Under the pieces are notes generated by a model. That model was not told the origin of the DNA, made no database searches, and saw nothing but the letters and a program-made list of their open reading frames with translations. Shown piece by piece: positions 17,297 to 24,678 of a stretch of 40,239 bases of DNA. Origin of the DNA: Clostridiaceae bacterium (lineage in GTDB: Bacteria; Bacillota; Clostridia; Acetivibrionales; DUMB01); the NCBI GenBank assembly GCA_012840535.1, contig DULF01000086.1, positions 1 to 40,239 on the forward strand. The letters run 5' to 3'. Position numbers and translations under genes: made by a program. The first letter of the stretch is position 1, and the number at the start of each line of letters is the position of its first letter.

Positions 17297-18202
17297 ATGA
17301 ATATATTGACGACGACTTCATCTTTTAGCCTTGATGATTTTCCTGCTTCATTGACTGTTATACATAACCCATATAAAAGACGGCTTACTGAAGAAGAGGT
17401 TATAAGCCTGATTGAGCAGTATCAACCTGTTGGGATTATAGCCGGAGTTGAACCGCTCACCCGAAAGGTTCTGGAAAAGGCTAAAAATTTAAAGATTATT
17501 TCAAGGTGCGGTATAGGACTGGATTCAGTAGACCTTGAGGCAGCCAGGGAATTTGGAATAAAAGTAGCAAACACTCCTGACGCGCCTACGGCTTCCGTTG
17601 CTGAATTCACTCTTGGGCTGATGCTTTGCATTTTAAGGCGCATACATACTCTGGATGCACTCATAAGAAACGGCGGCTGGAAAGGACCACAGGGAAACCT
17701 TTTAAAGGATAAAACAGTCGGAGTCATAGGATGCGGAAGAATAGGCACATATGTAGCAAAACTTGTGAAGGCGTTTGGATGTAACATGTTAGGATATGAC
17801 CCTTTCATTAAGAATCACGATATCTGTAAAATGGTTTCTTTTGATGAGCTTATAAGCCATTCGGACATTATAACCCTGCATATGCCGTATACTGAGGAAA
17901 ACCGTCATATGATAGGAAAGGAAGAATTAAGCAAAATGAAAAAGACTGCTTTTCTAATAAATACAGCGCGCGGAGGACTTGTTGACGAAGACGCGCTGTA
18001 TGATGCGTTAAAATCAGGGCAGATAGCCGGAGCGGCACTTGACTGCTTTGAAAATGAACCTTATGACGGACCTCTGAAAACTCTCGATAATGTCGTGCTT
18101 GCAGCCCATATGGGAGCCAGCGCTGTTGAAGGCAGGGCTATAATGGAGCGGCAAGCCCTTGACAACTTGGTAAATGAGCTAAAGGCACAGGGGTTGATTT
18201 AG
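17297..18202 (+). CDS. Phosphoglycerate dehydrogenase-like 2-hydroxyacid dehydrogenase
   Basis: A 301-residue D-2-hydroxyacid dehydrogenase of the SerA-like branch. The N- and C-terminal parts form the substrate domain; the NAD-binding motif is G145-C-G-R-I-G150. The catalytic set is Arg225 (T-A-R-G-G), Glu254 (E-N-E-P) and His271 (A-A-H-M-G-A). It has no ACT regulatory domain, as in short serine-pathway enzymes, so it could oxidise 3-phosphoglycerate for serine synthesis. That would fit nearby cysE and gcv genes, but related enzymes use other hydroxyacids. GGAGGT precedes ATG 17297. It appears to be a single gene bordered on both sides by hairpin repeats. Confidence 0.88.
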   Translation: MNILTTTSSFSLDDFPASLTVIHNPYKRRLTEEEVISLIEQYQPVGIIAGVEPLTRKVLEKAKNLKIISRCGIGLDSVDLEAAREFGIKVANTPDAPTASVAEFTLGLMLCILRRIHTLDALIRNGGWKGPQGNLLKDKTVGVIGCGRIGTYVAKLVKAFGCNMLGYDPFIKNHDICKMVSFDELISHSDIITLHMPYTEENRHMIGKEELSKMKKTAFLINTARGGLVDEDALYDALKSGQIAGAALDCFENEPYDGPLKTLDNVVLAAHMGASAVEGRAIMERQALDNLVNELKAQGLI

Positions 18203-18242
18203 GGCGGGAAAAACAAAGAAGGAAGAAGATAGCAGGCTGAAG

Positions 18243-18310
18243 AAGCATGGACAGAAGGGGGACGGTTTATTTGCTTCCTTGGGGGAAGCAAACGGACCGT
18301 CCCCATGCTT
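18243..18310 (+). repeat. Three-layer hairpin with GGGGACGGT / ACCGTCCCC arms (REP-like)
   Basis: Outer arms AAGCATGG (18243-18250) and CCATGCTT (18303-18310), middle arms GGGGACGGT (18258-18266) and ACCGTCCCC (18296-18304), inner arms TTTGCTTCC (18270-18278) and GGAAGCAAA (18284-18292), with a 5-nt loop. The GGGGACGGT hairpin type is familiar as a dispersed intergenic repeat in clostridial and related genomes (recollection, not checked). It is followed by ATTTTAAAA, so it may double as terminator of the dehydrogenase gene. Confidence 0.7.
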
Positions 18311-18323
18311 ATTTTAAAAAAAC

Positions 18324-18352
18324 TTGCTACTGCTGTAGGCATGTGTTATAAT
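18324..18352 (+). promoter_or_regulatory. Promoter of the GntR regulator gene
   Basis: TTGCTA (18324-18329), a 17-bp spacer and a perfect TATAAT (18347-18352). The -10 lies inside the 22-bp palindrome at 18347-18368, so a protein bound there would block RNA polymerase. This indicates autorepression. Confidence 0.8.
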
Positions 18353-18368
18353 TGTTATAACAATTATA
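18347..18368. promoter_or_regulatory. Operator palindrome 1 (GntR autoregulation)
   Basis: A perfect 22-bp palindrome centred on the 14-bp core ATTGTTATAACAAT (18351-18364). The same core occurs at 19202-19215 ahead of the sugar genes. It overlaps the -10 and the predicted start of the GntR gene. HutC-type GntR proteins bind such AT-rich palindromes, so the assignment to the adjacent regulator is a strong inference. Confidence 0.8.
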
Positions 18369-18423
18369 TTATAATATTTTTGAAATGGACTGTGGATGTG
18401 AAATGCATAGCAGAAGGACGGAA

Positions 18424-19149
18424 TTGGACAGCAGTTTGGAATCATCCCTGTACAGCCAGCTAAAAGATATTCTGCTCAATAAAATACTGAGCGGAGAATG
18501 GAGCAACGGGGAAAAGATTCCAAATGAATATGAACTTTGCAAAATGTACAATGTAAGCCGCATTACTGTCAGGCAAGCTCTTGCTGAACTGACCAAGAAA
18601 GGCTATCTTGTGCGCAAGCAGGGGAGTGGTACGTATGTGTCCATACCTAAAATTGAGCACAATCTCACCAGCTTTTACAGCTTTACCGAAGAATTCAGGA
18701 AAAGAGGCTTTTCACCCTCAACGAAAGTGCTGGAATTCCACATGCAAATTGCAAGGAAGGAAATAGCGCGCAAGTTGGGGCTTGGTGAAGGAAGCAAGGA
18801 GGTCTACTACATAAAGAGGCTGCGTTTTGCTGATAATACCCCTGTTGCTCTCGAGTCGACTTATATTCCCGCAGCGCTGTTTCGTAACCTGAACGAAGAA
18901 GACCTTGAGGTGAAGGCCCTGTATGATATTATGCGGGAGCAATATGGCGTCGTTCCGTCTACTGCCGAAGAATCCATAAGCGCTGTGAATCTTGGGGAAA
19001 AGGAAGCTATTTACCTTGGCGTGGACAAAGGCGTTGCAGTGCTTCAAGTTGAAAGGTTTACATATAATCTTGAAACTTGTATTGAGTATACAATTGGATT
19101 CATCCGCAGCGATGTATTCAGTTTCCATGTGAAGCTGGACCGGCCGTGA
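18424..19149 (+). CDS. GntR/HutC-family transcription regulator with UTRA domain
   Basis: A DNA-binding repressor controlled by a small effector, typically a phosphorylated sugar. I use the TTG at 18424 because AAGGA lies 5 nt before it; ATG starts at 18385 and 18403 add 13 and 7 residues but lack a clear ribosome site. From TTG the protein is 241 residues. The winged helix (about 8-72) carries L-Y-S-Q-L-K, the recognition part N-V-S-R-I-T-V-R-Q-A-L and the wing K-Q-G-S-G-T-Y-V. The UTRA ligand domain (about 90-237) follows, with Y-Y-I-K-R-L-R and A-L-E-S-T-Y-I-P. It sits directly upstream of, and shares an operator motif with, the SIS/KbaZ/PfkB genes, so it most likely represses them and itself. 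The effector is probably a hexose or amino-sugar phosphate. Confidence 0.92.
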   Translation: MDSSLESSLYSQLKDILLNKILSGEWSNGEKIPNEYELCKMYNVSRITVRQALAELTKKGYLVRKQGSGTYVSIPKIEHNLTSFYSFTEEFRKRGFSPSTKVLEFHMQIARKEIARKLGLGEGSKEVYYIKRLRFADNTPVALESTYIPAALFRNLNEEDLEVKALYDIMREQYGVVPSTAEESISAVNLGEKEAIYLGVDKGVAVLQVERFTYNLETCIEYTIGFIRSDVFSFHVKLDRP

Positions 19150-19200
19150 TTTTTGAGTATTTTAAATACAATTGCCAGTAACAAACGACCGGTTTGGACG

Positions 19201-19216
19201 AATTGTTATAACAATT
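19201..19216. promoter_or_regulatory. Operator palindrome 2 (sugar operon)
   Basis: A perfect 16-bp palindrome AATTGTTATAACAATT with the same 14-bp core as operator 1. It lies 40 nt upstream of the isomerase start and 51 nt after the GntR stop, where the sugar-operon promoter should be. I could not place a convincing -35/-10 pair around it. Confidence 0.8.
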
Positions 19217-19256
19217 TAAGCGTATTTTGCAATAAATAATCTGAAGGAGGTTAAAT

Positions 19257-20297
19257 ATGTTTAAGACAGGATATGAGATTTTAAACCAGTATGAAGCACT
19301 TAAAAAAACTTATGATTACATTCTTGGGAAAAAGAAAGAAATAAAGGATTTCCAAGCAAAAACAAATTATAAGAGTGTGACTTTCATTGGATGCGGTTCA
19401 AGCTATTGTCTTTGCAAATCTGCAGAGGTGAGCTATAAGTTAAGAAGCGGAATGCCTGCAAACTCAATTGCGGCAGGAGACCTTCTTGTGAATTTTCCAG
19501 CATATAAAAAACTTTTGGAAAATACGCTTTTAATTGCTCCTTCCAGATCAGGGAGCACAAGTGAAGTAGTATTGTCAGTTGAAATGGCTAAAGCTGAATT
19601 AGGTGTGCCTTGTATCTCAATTGCGGCAAAACAGGAGACAAAATTAGGAGAGATTGCAGATTTAAGCATTGAGATTCCGTGGGCTTTCGATGAGAGCGTA
19701 TGTCAGACAAGGACAGTGACAAATCTTTATTTGGCAGACCTGCTTCTCATAGGAATAATGCTTGATGACACATCTCTTGTAGAAGAACTTGAGCAAGCGA
19801 TAAAAGCCGGAGAAGAGCATATTAACCGTACAAGAGAGATTGCCAGGGAAGTAGTTGATAACGAAGAATGGCAAAAGGTTGTCGTTCTGGCTGATGCTGA
19901 GATCGCTGGAATAGCTGAGGAAGGTGCGCTTGCATTCAATGAGATTTGCCAGCTTCCGTCCAATTATTACCATATTTTGGACGTAAGGCACGGCCCAATG
20001 GTATTGATTAATGGCAAAACACTTGCTTTGGTGGGTTGCTCGCCTGATAATGAATCCTATCAGAAAGACTTAATAAAAGACCTTAAAGCCAAGGGGGCTG
20101 TTGTTGTTACAGTTAGTGCAAGAGATGCAAGTTTCTGGGACTCGGATTATAATGTAGAAATTCCCAGGTACAAAAACTTTGCAGTAAACGGTGTGCCGTT
20201 CATACTTGTTCCCCAGCTTCTGTCATACTTTAAAGCTTTAAAAGCCGGAGTAAACCCTGATGAACCTACAGGCCTTGATCCGTGGATTAAACTATAA
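19257..20297 (+). CDS. SIS-domain sugar isomerase/deaminase (AgaS/FrlB-like)
   Basis: A 346-residue enzyme with two SIS (sugar isomerase) domains, like the isomerase half of GlmS, FrlB and AgaS. The phosphosugar-binding signatures are G-C-G-S-S-Y (45-50) and S-R-S-G-S-T-S-E (96-103). The second half contains N-E-I (228-230) and V-R-H-G-P (243-247), and the tail ends in W-I-K-L, like the family's V-K-L end. Such enzymes convert an amino sugar 6-phosphate or ketosamine phosphate to a ketose phosphate plus ammonia or amino acid, or isomerise a sugar phosphate. AAGGAGG at 19244-19250 precedes ATG. It is the first gene of a sugar cluster whose next gene is KbaZ-like, so galactosamine-6-phosphate is one possible substrate. 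That is inference. Confidence 0.85.
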   Translation: MFKTGYEILNQYEALKKTYDYILGKKKEIKDFQAKTNYKSVTFIGCGSSYCLCKSAEVSYKLRSGMPANSIAAGDLLVNFPAYKKLLENTLLIAPSRSGSTSEVVLSVEMAKAELGVPCISIAAKQETKLGEIADLSIEIPWAFDESVCQTRTVTNLYLADLLLIGIMLDDTSLVEELEQAIKAGEEHINRTREIAREVVDNEEWQKVVVLADAEIAGIAEEGALAFNEICQLPSNYYHILDVRHGPMVLINGKTLALVGCSPDNESYQKDLIKDLKAKGAVVVTVSARDASFWDSDYNVEIPRYKNFAVNGVPFILVPQLLSYFKALKAGVNPDEPTGLDPWIKL

Positions 20298-20315
20298 GGC
20301 AGGTGTTATATTATA

Positions 20316-21635
20316 ATGCAACATCCGTTGAAGAAAATTGTTGAGCAGCAAAAAAAGGGTATTCCTGTAGGGATATACTCAGTTTGCAGCGCTAACGACT
20401 ATGTTATTGAAGCTGCGATGGAGCGGGCAATGCAAAAAGGGACGGAAGTATTAATTGAGTCGACTGCCAACCAGGTGGACCAGTATGGCGGTTATACGGG
20501 CATGAGGCCTGTTGACTTCCGGGAATTTGTACACGCTATAGCCAAAAAGGTTGGTTTTCCGATTGAGAATATAATACTTGGAGGCGATCACCTTGGCCCC
20601 ATGACCTGGAAAAAAGAGAGAACCGAAACAGCTATGGAAAAGGCGGAAGAATTGGTGAGACAATATGTCCTTGCCGGATTTACCAAAATCCATATAGACA
20701 CAAGCATGCATTTGGGTGACGATAATGCCGCTGAAAAGCTGGACACCTGCGTAGTAGCCGACAGGGGAGCAAGGCTTGCCGTTGTGGCGGAGCAGGCTTA
20801 CAAGGAATTGAAAAAGGTTAACCCGGAGGCGCTTCACCCTGTGTATGTAGTTGGAAGCGAGGTGCCTATTCCCGGCGGAAGCCAGGAAGAGGATGAAGGG
20901 CTTACAGTAACAAAAGCTGATGATTTCGAGGAGACTGTTAAATGCTTCAAAGACAGCTTTATGAAGTATAATCTGAAAGAGGCCTGGGAGAATGTAGTTG
21001 CTGTTGTAGTACAGCCAGGAGTGGAGTTTGGGGACGAAACAATCCATGAATACAACCGTGAAGCTGCAAGAGAATTGTGCCGTGCGCTTAAAAAGTACCC
21101 GAATCTTGTGTTTGAAGGGCATTCTACCGATTATCAGACCGCTTCTGCCATGAAGGAAATGGTGGAGGACGGCATAGCCATTTTGAAGGTTGGACCGGGA
21201 TTGACATTTGCGCTGAGAGAAGCTCTTTTTGCTCTCAACATTATTGAAAATGAGCTTCTTAAAGATATGAGCAACATGGAACCTTCAAGGTTCATGGATG
21301 TGCTTGAAAAAGAAATGCTTGAACATCCTGAAAACTGGATAAAGCATTACCACGGAGATGAAAGGAAGAAACGGTTGGCCAGAAAGTACAGCTATTCCGA
21401 CAGGATAAGGTACTATCTGCCTCAAGCTGAAGTAAAACGCTCCATGGAGAAAATGATTAGCAACCTGAAATCTGTAGGAATACCTTTAAGCATGATTAGC
21501 CAGTACCTGCCAATACAGTACAATAAAATCCGTAAAGGCCTTTTGGCCAATGATCCTGAAAGTCTGATAAAAGATAGGATAATTAATACTATTGACGACT
21601 ACTATTATGCTGTTATTCCGCAAGACAAAAGGTAG
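20316..21635 (+). CDS. KbaZ/GatZ-like tagatose-bisphosphate aldolase subunit family
   Basis: A 439-residue protein of the GatZ/KbaZ family (E. coli members are 420-426 residues), which in E. coli is the non-catalytic subunit that stabilises the class II aldolase KbaY/GatY. Visible family segments are Y-S-V-C-S-A-N (21-27), G-G-D-H-L-G-P (89-95), H-I-D-T-S-M-H (about 125-131), E-V-P-I-P-G-G (about 187-193) and E-G-H-S-T-D-Y-Q (about 268-275), whose His/Asp/Glu residues could bind a metal. No catalytic class II aldolase subunit lies in the window, so this protein may act alone; I recall reports of C4-epimerase activity on fructose/tagatose 6-phosphate for family members (not verified). It lies 18 nt after the SIS gene and 23 nt before the kinase gene. 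Confidence 0.9.
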   Translation: MQHPLKKIVEQQKKGIPVGIYSVCSANDYVIEAAMERAMQKGTEVLIESTANQVDQYGGYTGMRPVDFREFVHAIAKKVGFPIENIILGGDHLGPMTWKKERTETAMEKAEELVRQYVLAGFTKIHIDTSMHLGDDNAAEKLDTCVVADRGARLAVVAEQAYKELKKVNPEALHPVYVVGSEVPIPGGSQEEDEGLTVTKADDFEETVKCFKDSFMKYNLKEAWENVVAVVVQPGVEFGDETIHEYNREAARELCRALKKYPNLVFEGHSTDYQTASAMKEMVEDGIAILKVGPGLTFALREALFALNIIENELLKDMSNMEPSRFMDVLEKEMLEHPENWIKHYHGDERKKRLARKYSYSDRIRYYLPQAEVKRSMEKMISNLKSVGIPLSMISQYLPIQYNKIRKGLLANDPESLIKDRIINTIDDYYYAVIPQDKR

Positions 21636-21658
21636 GAGAGGAAGGAGAAAAATTTTTT

Positions 21659-22597
21659 ATGGAGAAGAAATATGATATACTTACCTTTGGCGACCTATGT
21701 GTAGACTTGATAATTAACGGCAAAGACGTTGTACCGGAATTTGGTCAGAAGGAAAAGCTCGTGGATGATTATTCTCTTGAGATGGGTGGTTCATGCAGCA
21801 TATTTGCATGCCAGACGGCTAAACTTGGTTTAAGGACAGCATTAGTAGGCAAGCTTGGCAAGGATCAGTATGGCAGACTTATATATGAAACTTTAAAAGA
21901 GGCTGGAGTGTCAACAGATTACATTGTTTTTGACGAAAACCTGAAAACAGGTTTAAGTATTGCATTAAATGCCGTGGAAGACCGTGCTATATTAACGTAT
22001 AACGGCACAGTTGATGAAGTTGGACCGGAAGATGTTAGTGATGAACTTTTACAGACAACCAGACATTTGCATATAGGAAGCTATTTCTTAATGAAAAAGA
22101 TTCAACCCCATTATCCGTCAATAATAAAAAAGATTAAAGAAGCCGGTGCAACTGTAAGCCTTGATACAAACTGGGATCCTGAAGAAAAGTGGGACAGCGG
22201 CCTTCACGATATTCTGCCGCTTGTAGATATAATTTTCCCCAATGACAATGAAGCCAAAGCAATTACCGGTGAGAATGACCCAGACACTGCAGTGAAGAAA
22301 CTCAGGGAAATTATCCCGATAGTTGTGGTAAAGAAGGGCAAGGATGGTGCGGTAGCCTATAAAGATGATAAAGTTTATGCGGCTCCAGCTATTGATGTAC
22401 CAAAGAAAGATGCGGTAGGAGCAGGAGATTCTTTTGACGGCGGTTTTTTGTATGGGTTCCTTACAGGTAAATCCATTGAAGAATGCGTAATGATCGGCAA
22501 CATATGTGGAAGCCTTAATGTAAGGTGTATAGGCGGCACAAAAGGGCAACCCAGGCTTGACGAGGTGTTAAAGTACCTTACGGCAGGTAAGTGGTAA
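21659..22597 (+). CDS. PfkB-family carbohydrate kinase
   Basis: A 312-residue ribokinase/PfkB-type sugar kinase. The N-terminal motif E-M-G-G-S-C-S-I-F-A (41-50) and the C-terminal G-A-G-D-S-F-D-G-G (254-262), with catalytic base Asp257, are intact. These enzymes phosphorylate a sugar, sugar acid or sugar phosphate with ATP. Substrate class cannot be read from the sequence; the context (SIS isomerase and KbaZ-like protein) suggests a ketohexose or its phosphate. GGAGAGGAAGGAG lies upstream. Third gene of the cluster; the following 130 bp contain a repeat-like sequence but no terminator that I trust. Confidence 0.92.
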   Translation: MEKKYDILTFGDLCVDLIINGKDVVPEFGQKEKLVDDYSLEMGGSCSIFACQTAKLGLRTALVGKLGKDQYGRLIYETLKEAGVSTDYIVFDENLKTGLSIALNAVEDRAILTYNGTVDEVGPEDVSDELLQTTRHLHIGSYFLMKKIQPHYPSIIKKIKEAGATVSLDTNWDPEEKWDSGLHDILPLVDIIFPNDNEAKAITGENDPDTAVKKLREIIPIVVVKKGKDGAVAYKDDKVYAAPAIDVPKKDAVGAGDSFDGGFLYGFLTGKSIEECVMIGNICGSLNVRCIGGTKGQPRLDEVLKYLTAGKW

Positions 22598-22727
22598 GAG
22601 GTACGGGGTACGGGGCAAGGGGTAAGCCTTACGGCGGATTGATTTATCAAGCCCATCAGCCCTCTAACCTATTTCCTATAGCCCGTAACCCGTTACCGCT
22701 AGGTAATATAAAAAAGGAGGTTATAGT
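22598..22727 (+). repeat. Repeat-like spacer between kinase and amidohydrolase genes
   Basis: Contains short tandem units of the type GTACGGG (22601-22614) and an imperfect inverted partner: 22600-22615 against 22682-22697. The text GGGCAAGGGGTAAG and the neighbouring CGGCAGGTAAGTGGTAAGAGG reappear, in reverse complement and diverged, at about 38590-38632. It looks like a decayed dispersed repeat inserted in the operon. A ribosome site AAAGGAGG follows just before the amidohydrolase ATG. Confidence 0.45.
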
Positions 22728-23771
22728 ATGTCAGACAGGCCGATTTATTTAACGGAATATGTTCCAAGAAGTGAGCTGGTTGTAGAAAGCCATTATGTTA
22801 ATACACCCAGGTTTCCGGCCATTGATGTCCATACCCATTTTGGCTCTCTTGTGTTGGGAGACAATTACGAAGAGCAATATGATATGGGTAGAACTGTAGA
22901 AATCATGAAAAGCTATGGATTAAAACAGGTTATCAATCTTGACGGCATGTGGGGAGCAGAGCTTGACAGGATGATGAAGAAAATCCATCCTTATGAAGAC
23001 TTTGTTACCACTTTTGGAAGTGTCGATGTATCAAAGCTTGATGAGAGCGGGTTTGAAAAATATGTTGTTCAAACCATAAAGGAGTCTGTCGGCAAGGGGA
23101 TTAAGGGCTTGAAGTTCTGGAAGAATATAAGTCTTGTGCTGAAGGATAAGAACGGAAAATACATACCTATAGACGACAAACGCTTAAAGGTCATATGGGA
23201 AACAGCTGCGGAATACAAACTTCCGGTACTCATACATATAGCCGACCCTGTGGCGTTTTTCAAACCAATTGACCGCTATAATGAACGTTATGAGGAACTC
23301 CAGGCTCATCCTGATTGGTCGTTTTGCAACCCTGAACTTTATTCATTCGAAGAGCTTATGGAGATGCAGGAGAATTTACTGGCAAGCAACCCCAACACTA
23401 CTTTTATTGTTGCCCATGCAGGTTCATATGCTGAGAATCTGGCTTGTGTCGCAAAATGGCTGGATAAATATCCAAACATGTATATTGATTTTGCAGATAG
23501 AATAGCTGAGGCCGGAAGGCAGCCATATACAGCCAGGAAGTTTTTCATCAAGTATCAGGACAGGATACTGTTTGGAACCGATTCCACGCCTTTAGATATA
23601 AAACACCGCTTTAACTACCGCTTCCTTGAGACATGGGATGAATATTTTGATTATTCGGACAAGGAAATACCTCCTCAGGGAAGATGGAAGATATATGGCA
23701 TTGGTCTTGAAGATGACGTACTAGAAAAAATATATTATAAAAACGCAGAGAAGGTAATATTCGGGAAATAA
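22728..23771 (+). CDS. Amidohydrolase-2 (COG2159-like) TIM-barrel metal hydrolase
   Basis: A 347-residue metal-dependent hydrolase or decarboxylase of the amidohydrolase superfamily. Metal-ligand candidates are His35 and His37 (D-V-H-T-H), His170 (V-L-I-H-I), His230 (V-A-H-A-G) and Asp285 (L-F-G-T-D-S). No Lys is obvious as a carbamylated bridge. Such proteins hydrolyse lactones or C-N bonds, or decarboxylate acids; the substrate here is unknown. Unlike NagA/AgaA it is not a sugar-phosphate deacetylase by sequence type. AAAGGAGG precedes ATG 22728. It is co-oriented with the sugar genes, 130 bp downstream, and 21 bp before an SDR gene, suggesting it belongs to the same catabolic unit. Confidence 0.85.
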   Translation: MSDRPIYLTEYVPRSELVVESHYVNTPRFPAIDVHTHFGSLVLGDNYEEQYDMGRTVEIMKSYGLKQVINLDGMWGAELDRMMKKIHPYEDFVTTFGSVDVSKLDESGFEKYVVQTIKESVGKGIKGLKFWKNISLVLKDKNGKYIPIDDKRLKVIWETAAEYKLPVLIHIADPVAFFKPIDRYNERYEELQAHPDWSFCNPELYSFEELMEMQENLLASNPNTTFIVAHAGSYAENLACVAKWLDKYPNMYIDFADRIAEAGRQPYTARKFFIKYQDRILFGTDSTPLDIKHRFNYRFLETWDEYFDYSDKEIPPQGRWKIYGIGLEDDVLEKIYYKNAEKVIFGK

Positions 23772-23792
23772 AGAGAAGCAAGGAGGATACAC

Positions 23793-24518
23793 GTGATTTC
23801 CATAAAGGGAAAAACCGCTTTGGTAACAGGCGCCAGCAGGGGGATTGGCCGTTCAATTGCTTTAAAGCTTGCAGAGCACGGAGTAAATCTTGCATTAAGC
23901 AGCAGTTCTGATGATACCTTAAAACCGGTGCTTCAGGAAATCCGGCCGCTGGGTGTGGATGTACTGCCATGTGCTGCAAATCTTGTTGATCCTGAAGCTC
24001 CTGGCAGAGTAATAAAAAAAGTGGTTGAAAATTTCGGAGGATTGGATATACTGGTTAACAATGCAGGAATCGCCATTCCCAGACCAATATGCGAAACTCC
24101 GGCTGATGAATGGGATCTGCATATGGCTGTCAACGCAAGGGCGCCGTTCCTTTTTTGCCGCGAAGCAGTTCCGTATTTAAAAAAGTCGGAAATTCCAACT
24201 ATTATTAACATTTCATCTGTTGTCGGCGTAAAGGGATATGTAAACCAGGGAGCGTATACAGCTTCAAAGCATGCGCTCATGGGAATGACCAAGGTCCTTG
24301 CACAGGAGGTGCATAAGGATAATATAAGGGTTCATGTAATATCACCCGGAGGCGTTGCTACGGATATGGCGACCAAAATGAGGCCGGATCTTGATATTTC
24401 CGAGCTTGCGACTCCTGATGAGATAGCGGACATTGTGATTTTTCTCATAGTCAGCAGAGGAAATGCCGTAATAGATGAGATAAATGTAAGAAGGTTCAGC
24501 AACAGTCCGTGGAAATAA
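23793..24518 (+). CDS. Short-chain dehydrogenase/reductase of the sugar cluster
   Basis: A 241-residue classical SDR. T-G-A-S-R-G-I-G (12-19) binds NAD(P), N-N-A-G is at 89-92, and Ser141/142, Tyr155 and Lys159 (Y-T-A-S-K) form the active site. The start codon is GTG at 23793 with AGGAGG 6-7 nt upstream. Family members often oxidise or reduce sugars, polyols or sugar acids. It is the last gene of the cluster before a rho-independent terminator. It is unlike the SDR at 9.3 kb and not a recent duplicate. Confidence 0.92.
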   Translation: MISIKGKTALVTGASRGIGRSIALKLAEHGVNLALSSSSDDTLKPVLQEIRPLGVDVLPCAANLVDPEAPGRVIKKVVENFGGLDILVNNAGIAIPRPICETPADEWDLHMAVNARAPFLFCREAVPYLKKSEIPTIINISSVVGVKGYVNQGAYTASKHALMGMTKVLAQEVHKDNIRVHVISPGGVATDMATKMRPDLDISELATPDEIADIVIFLIVSRGNAVIDEINVRRFSNSPWK

Positions 24519-24521
24519 AGT

Positions 24522-24558
24522 AAACCCTGTGGATCTAAATTTCGCAGGGTTTTCTTTT
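24522..24558 (+). terminator. Rho-independent terminator after the sugar cluster
   Basis: AAACCCTG (24522-24529) pairs with CAGGGTTT (24545-24552), extended by a G-U/C-G closing, with a loop of about 11-15 nt and a T-rich tract (TTTTCTTTT). Confidence 0.8.
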
Positions 24559-24627
24559 GGATTTACCCTTGTCCTTTTTTTAATTTTAATATAACTATCA
24601 CAATATTCATCTGATGTGATATTATTA

Positions 24628-24656
24628 TTGTGTAAAAGCAAACACTATATTAATAT
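24628..24656 (+). promoter_or_regulatory. Possible promoter of the gcv operon
   Basis: TTGTGT (24628-24633), 17-bp spacer, TAATAT (24651-24656), giving a leader of only about 15 nt. An inverted repeat CACAATA (24599-24605) / TATTGTG (24626-24632) sits upstream. The -35 is weak. I see no glycine riboswitch in the 160 bp before gcvT. Confidence 0.35.
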
Positions 24657-24678
24657 AAAGCTTAAGCGGGGTGGCAAA

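Noticed and set aside
20451-21122. 223-codon minus-strand frame inside the KbaZ-like gene
   Set aside because: Fully antisense to a conserved family protein; no start signal.
24519-24678. Glycine riboswitch before gcvT
   Set aside because: After the terminator only about 120 nt remain and I find no glycine aptamer core; a covariance scan would decide.
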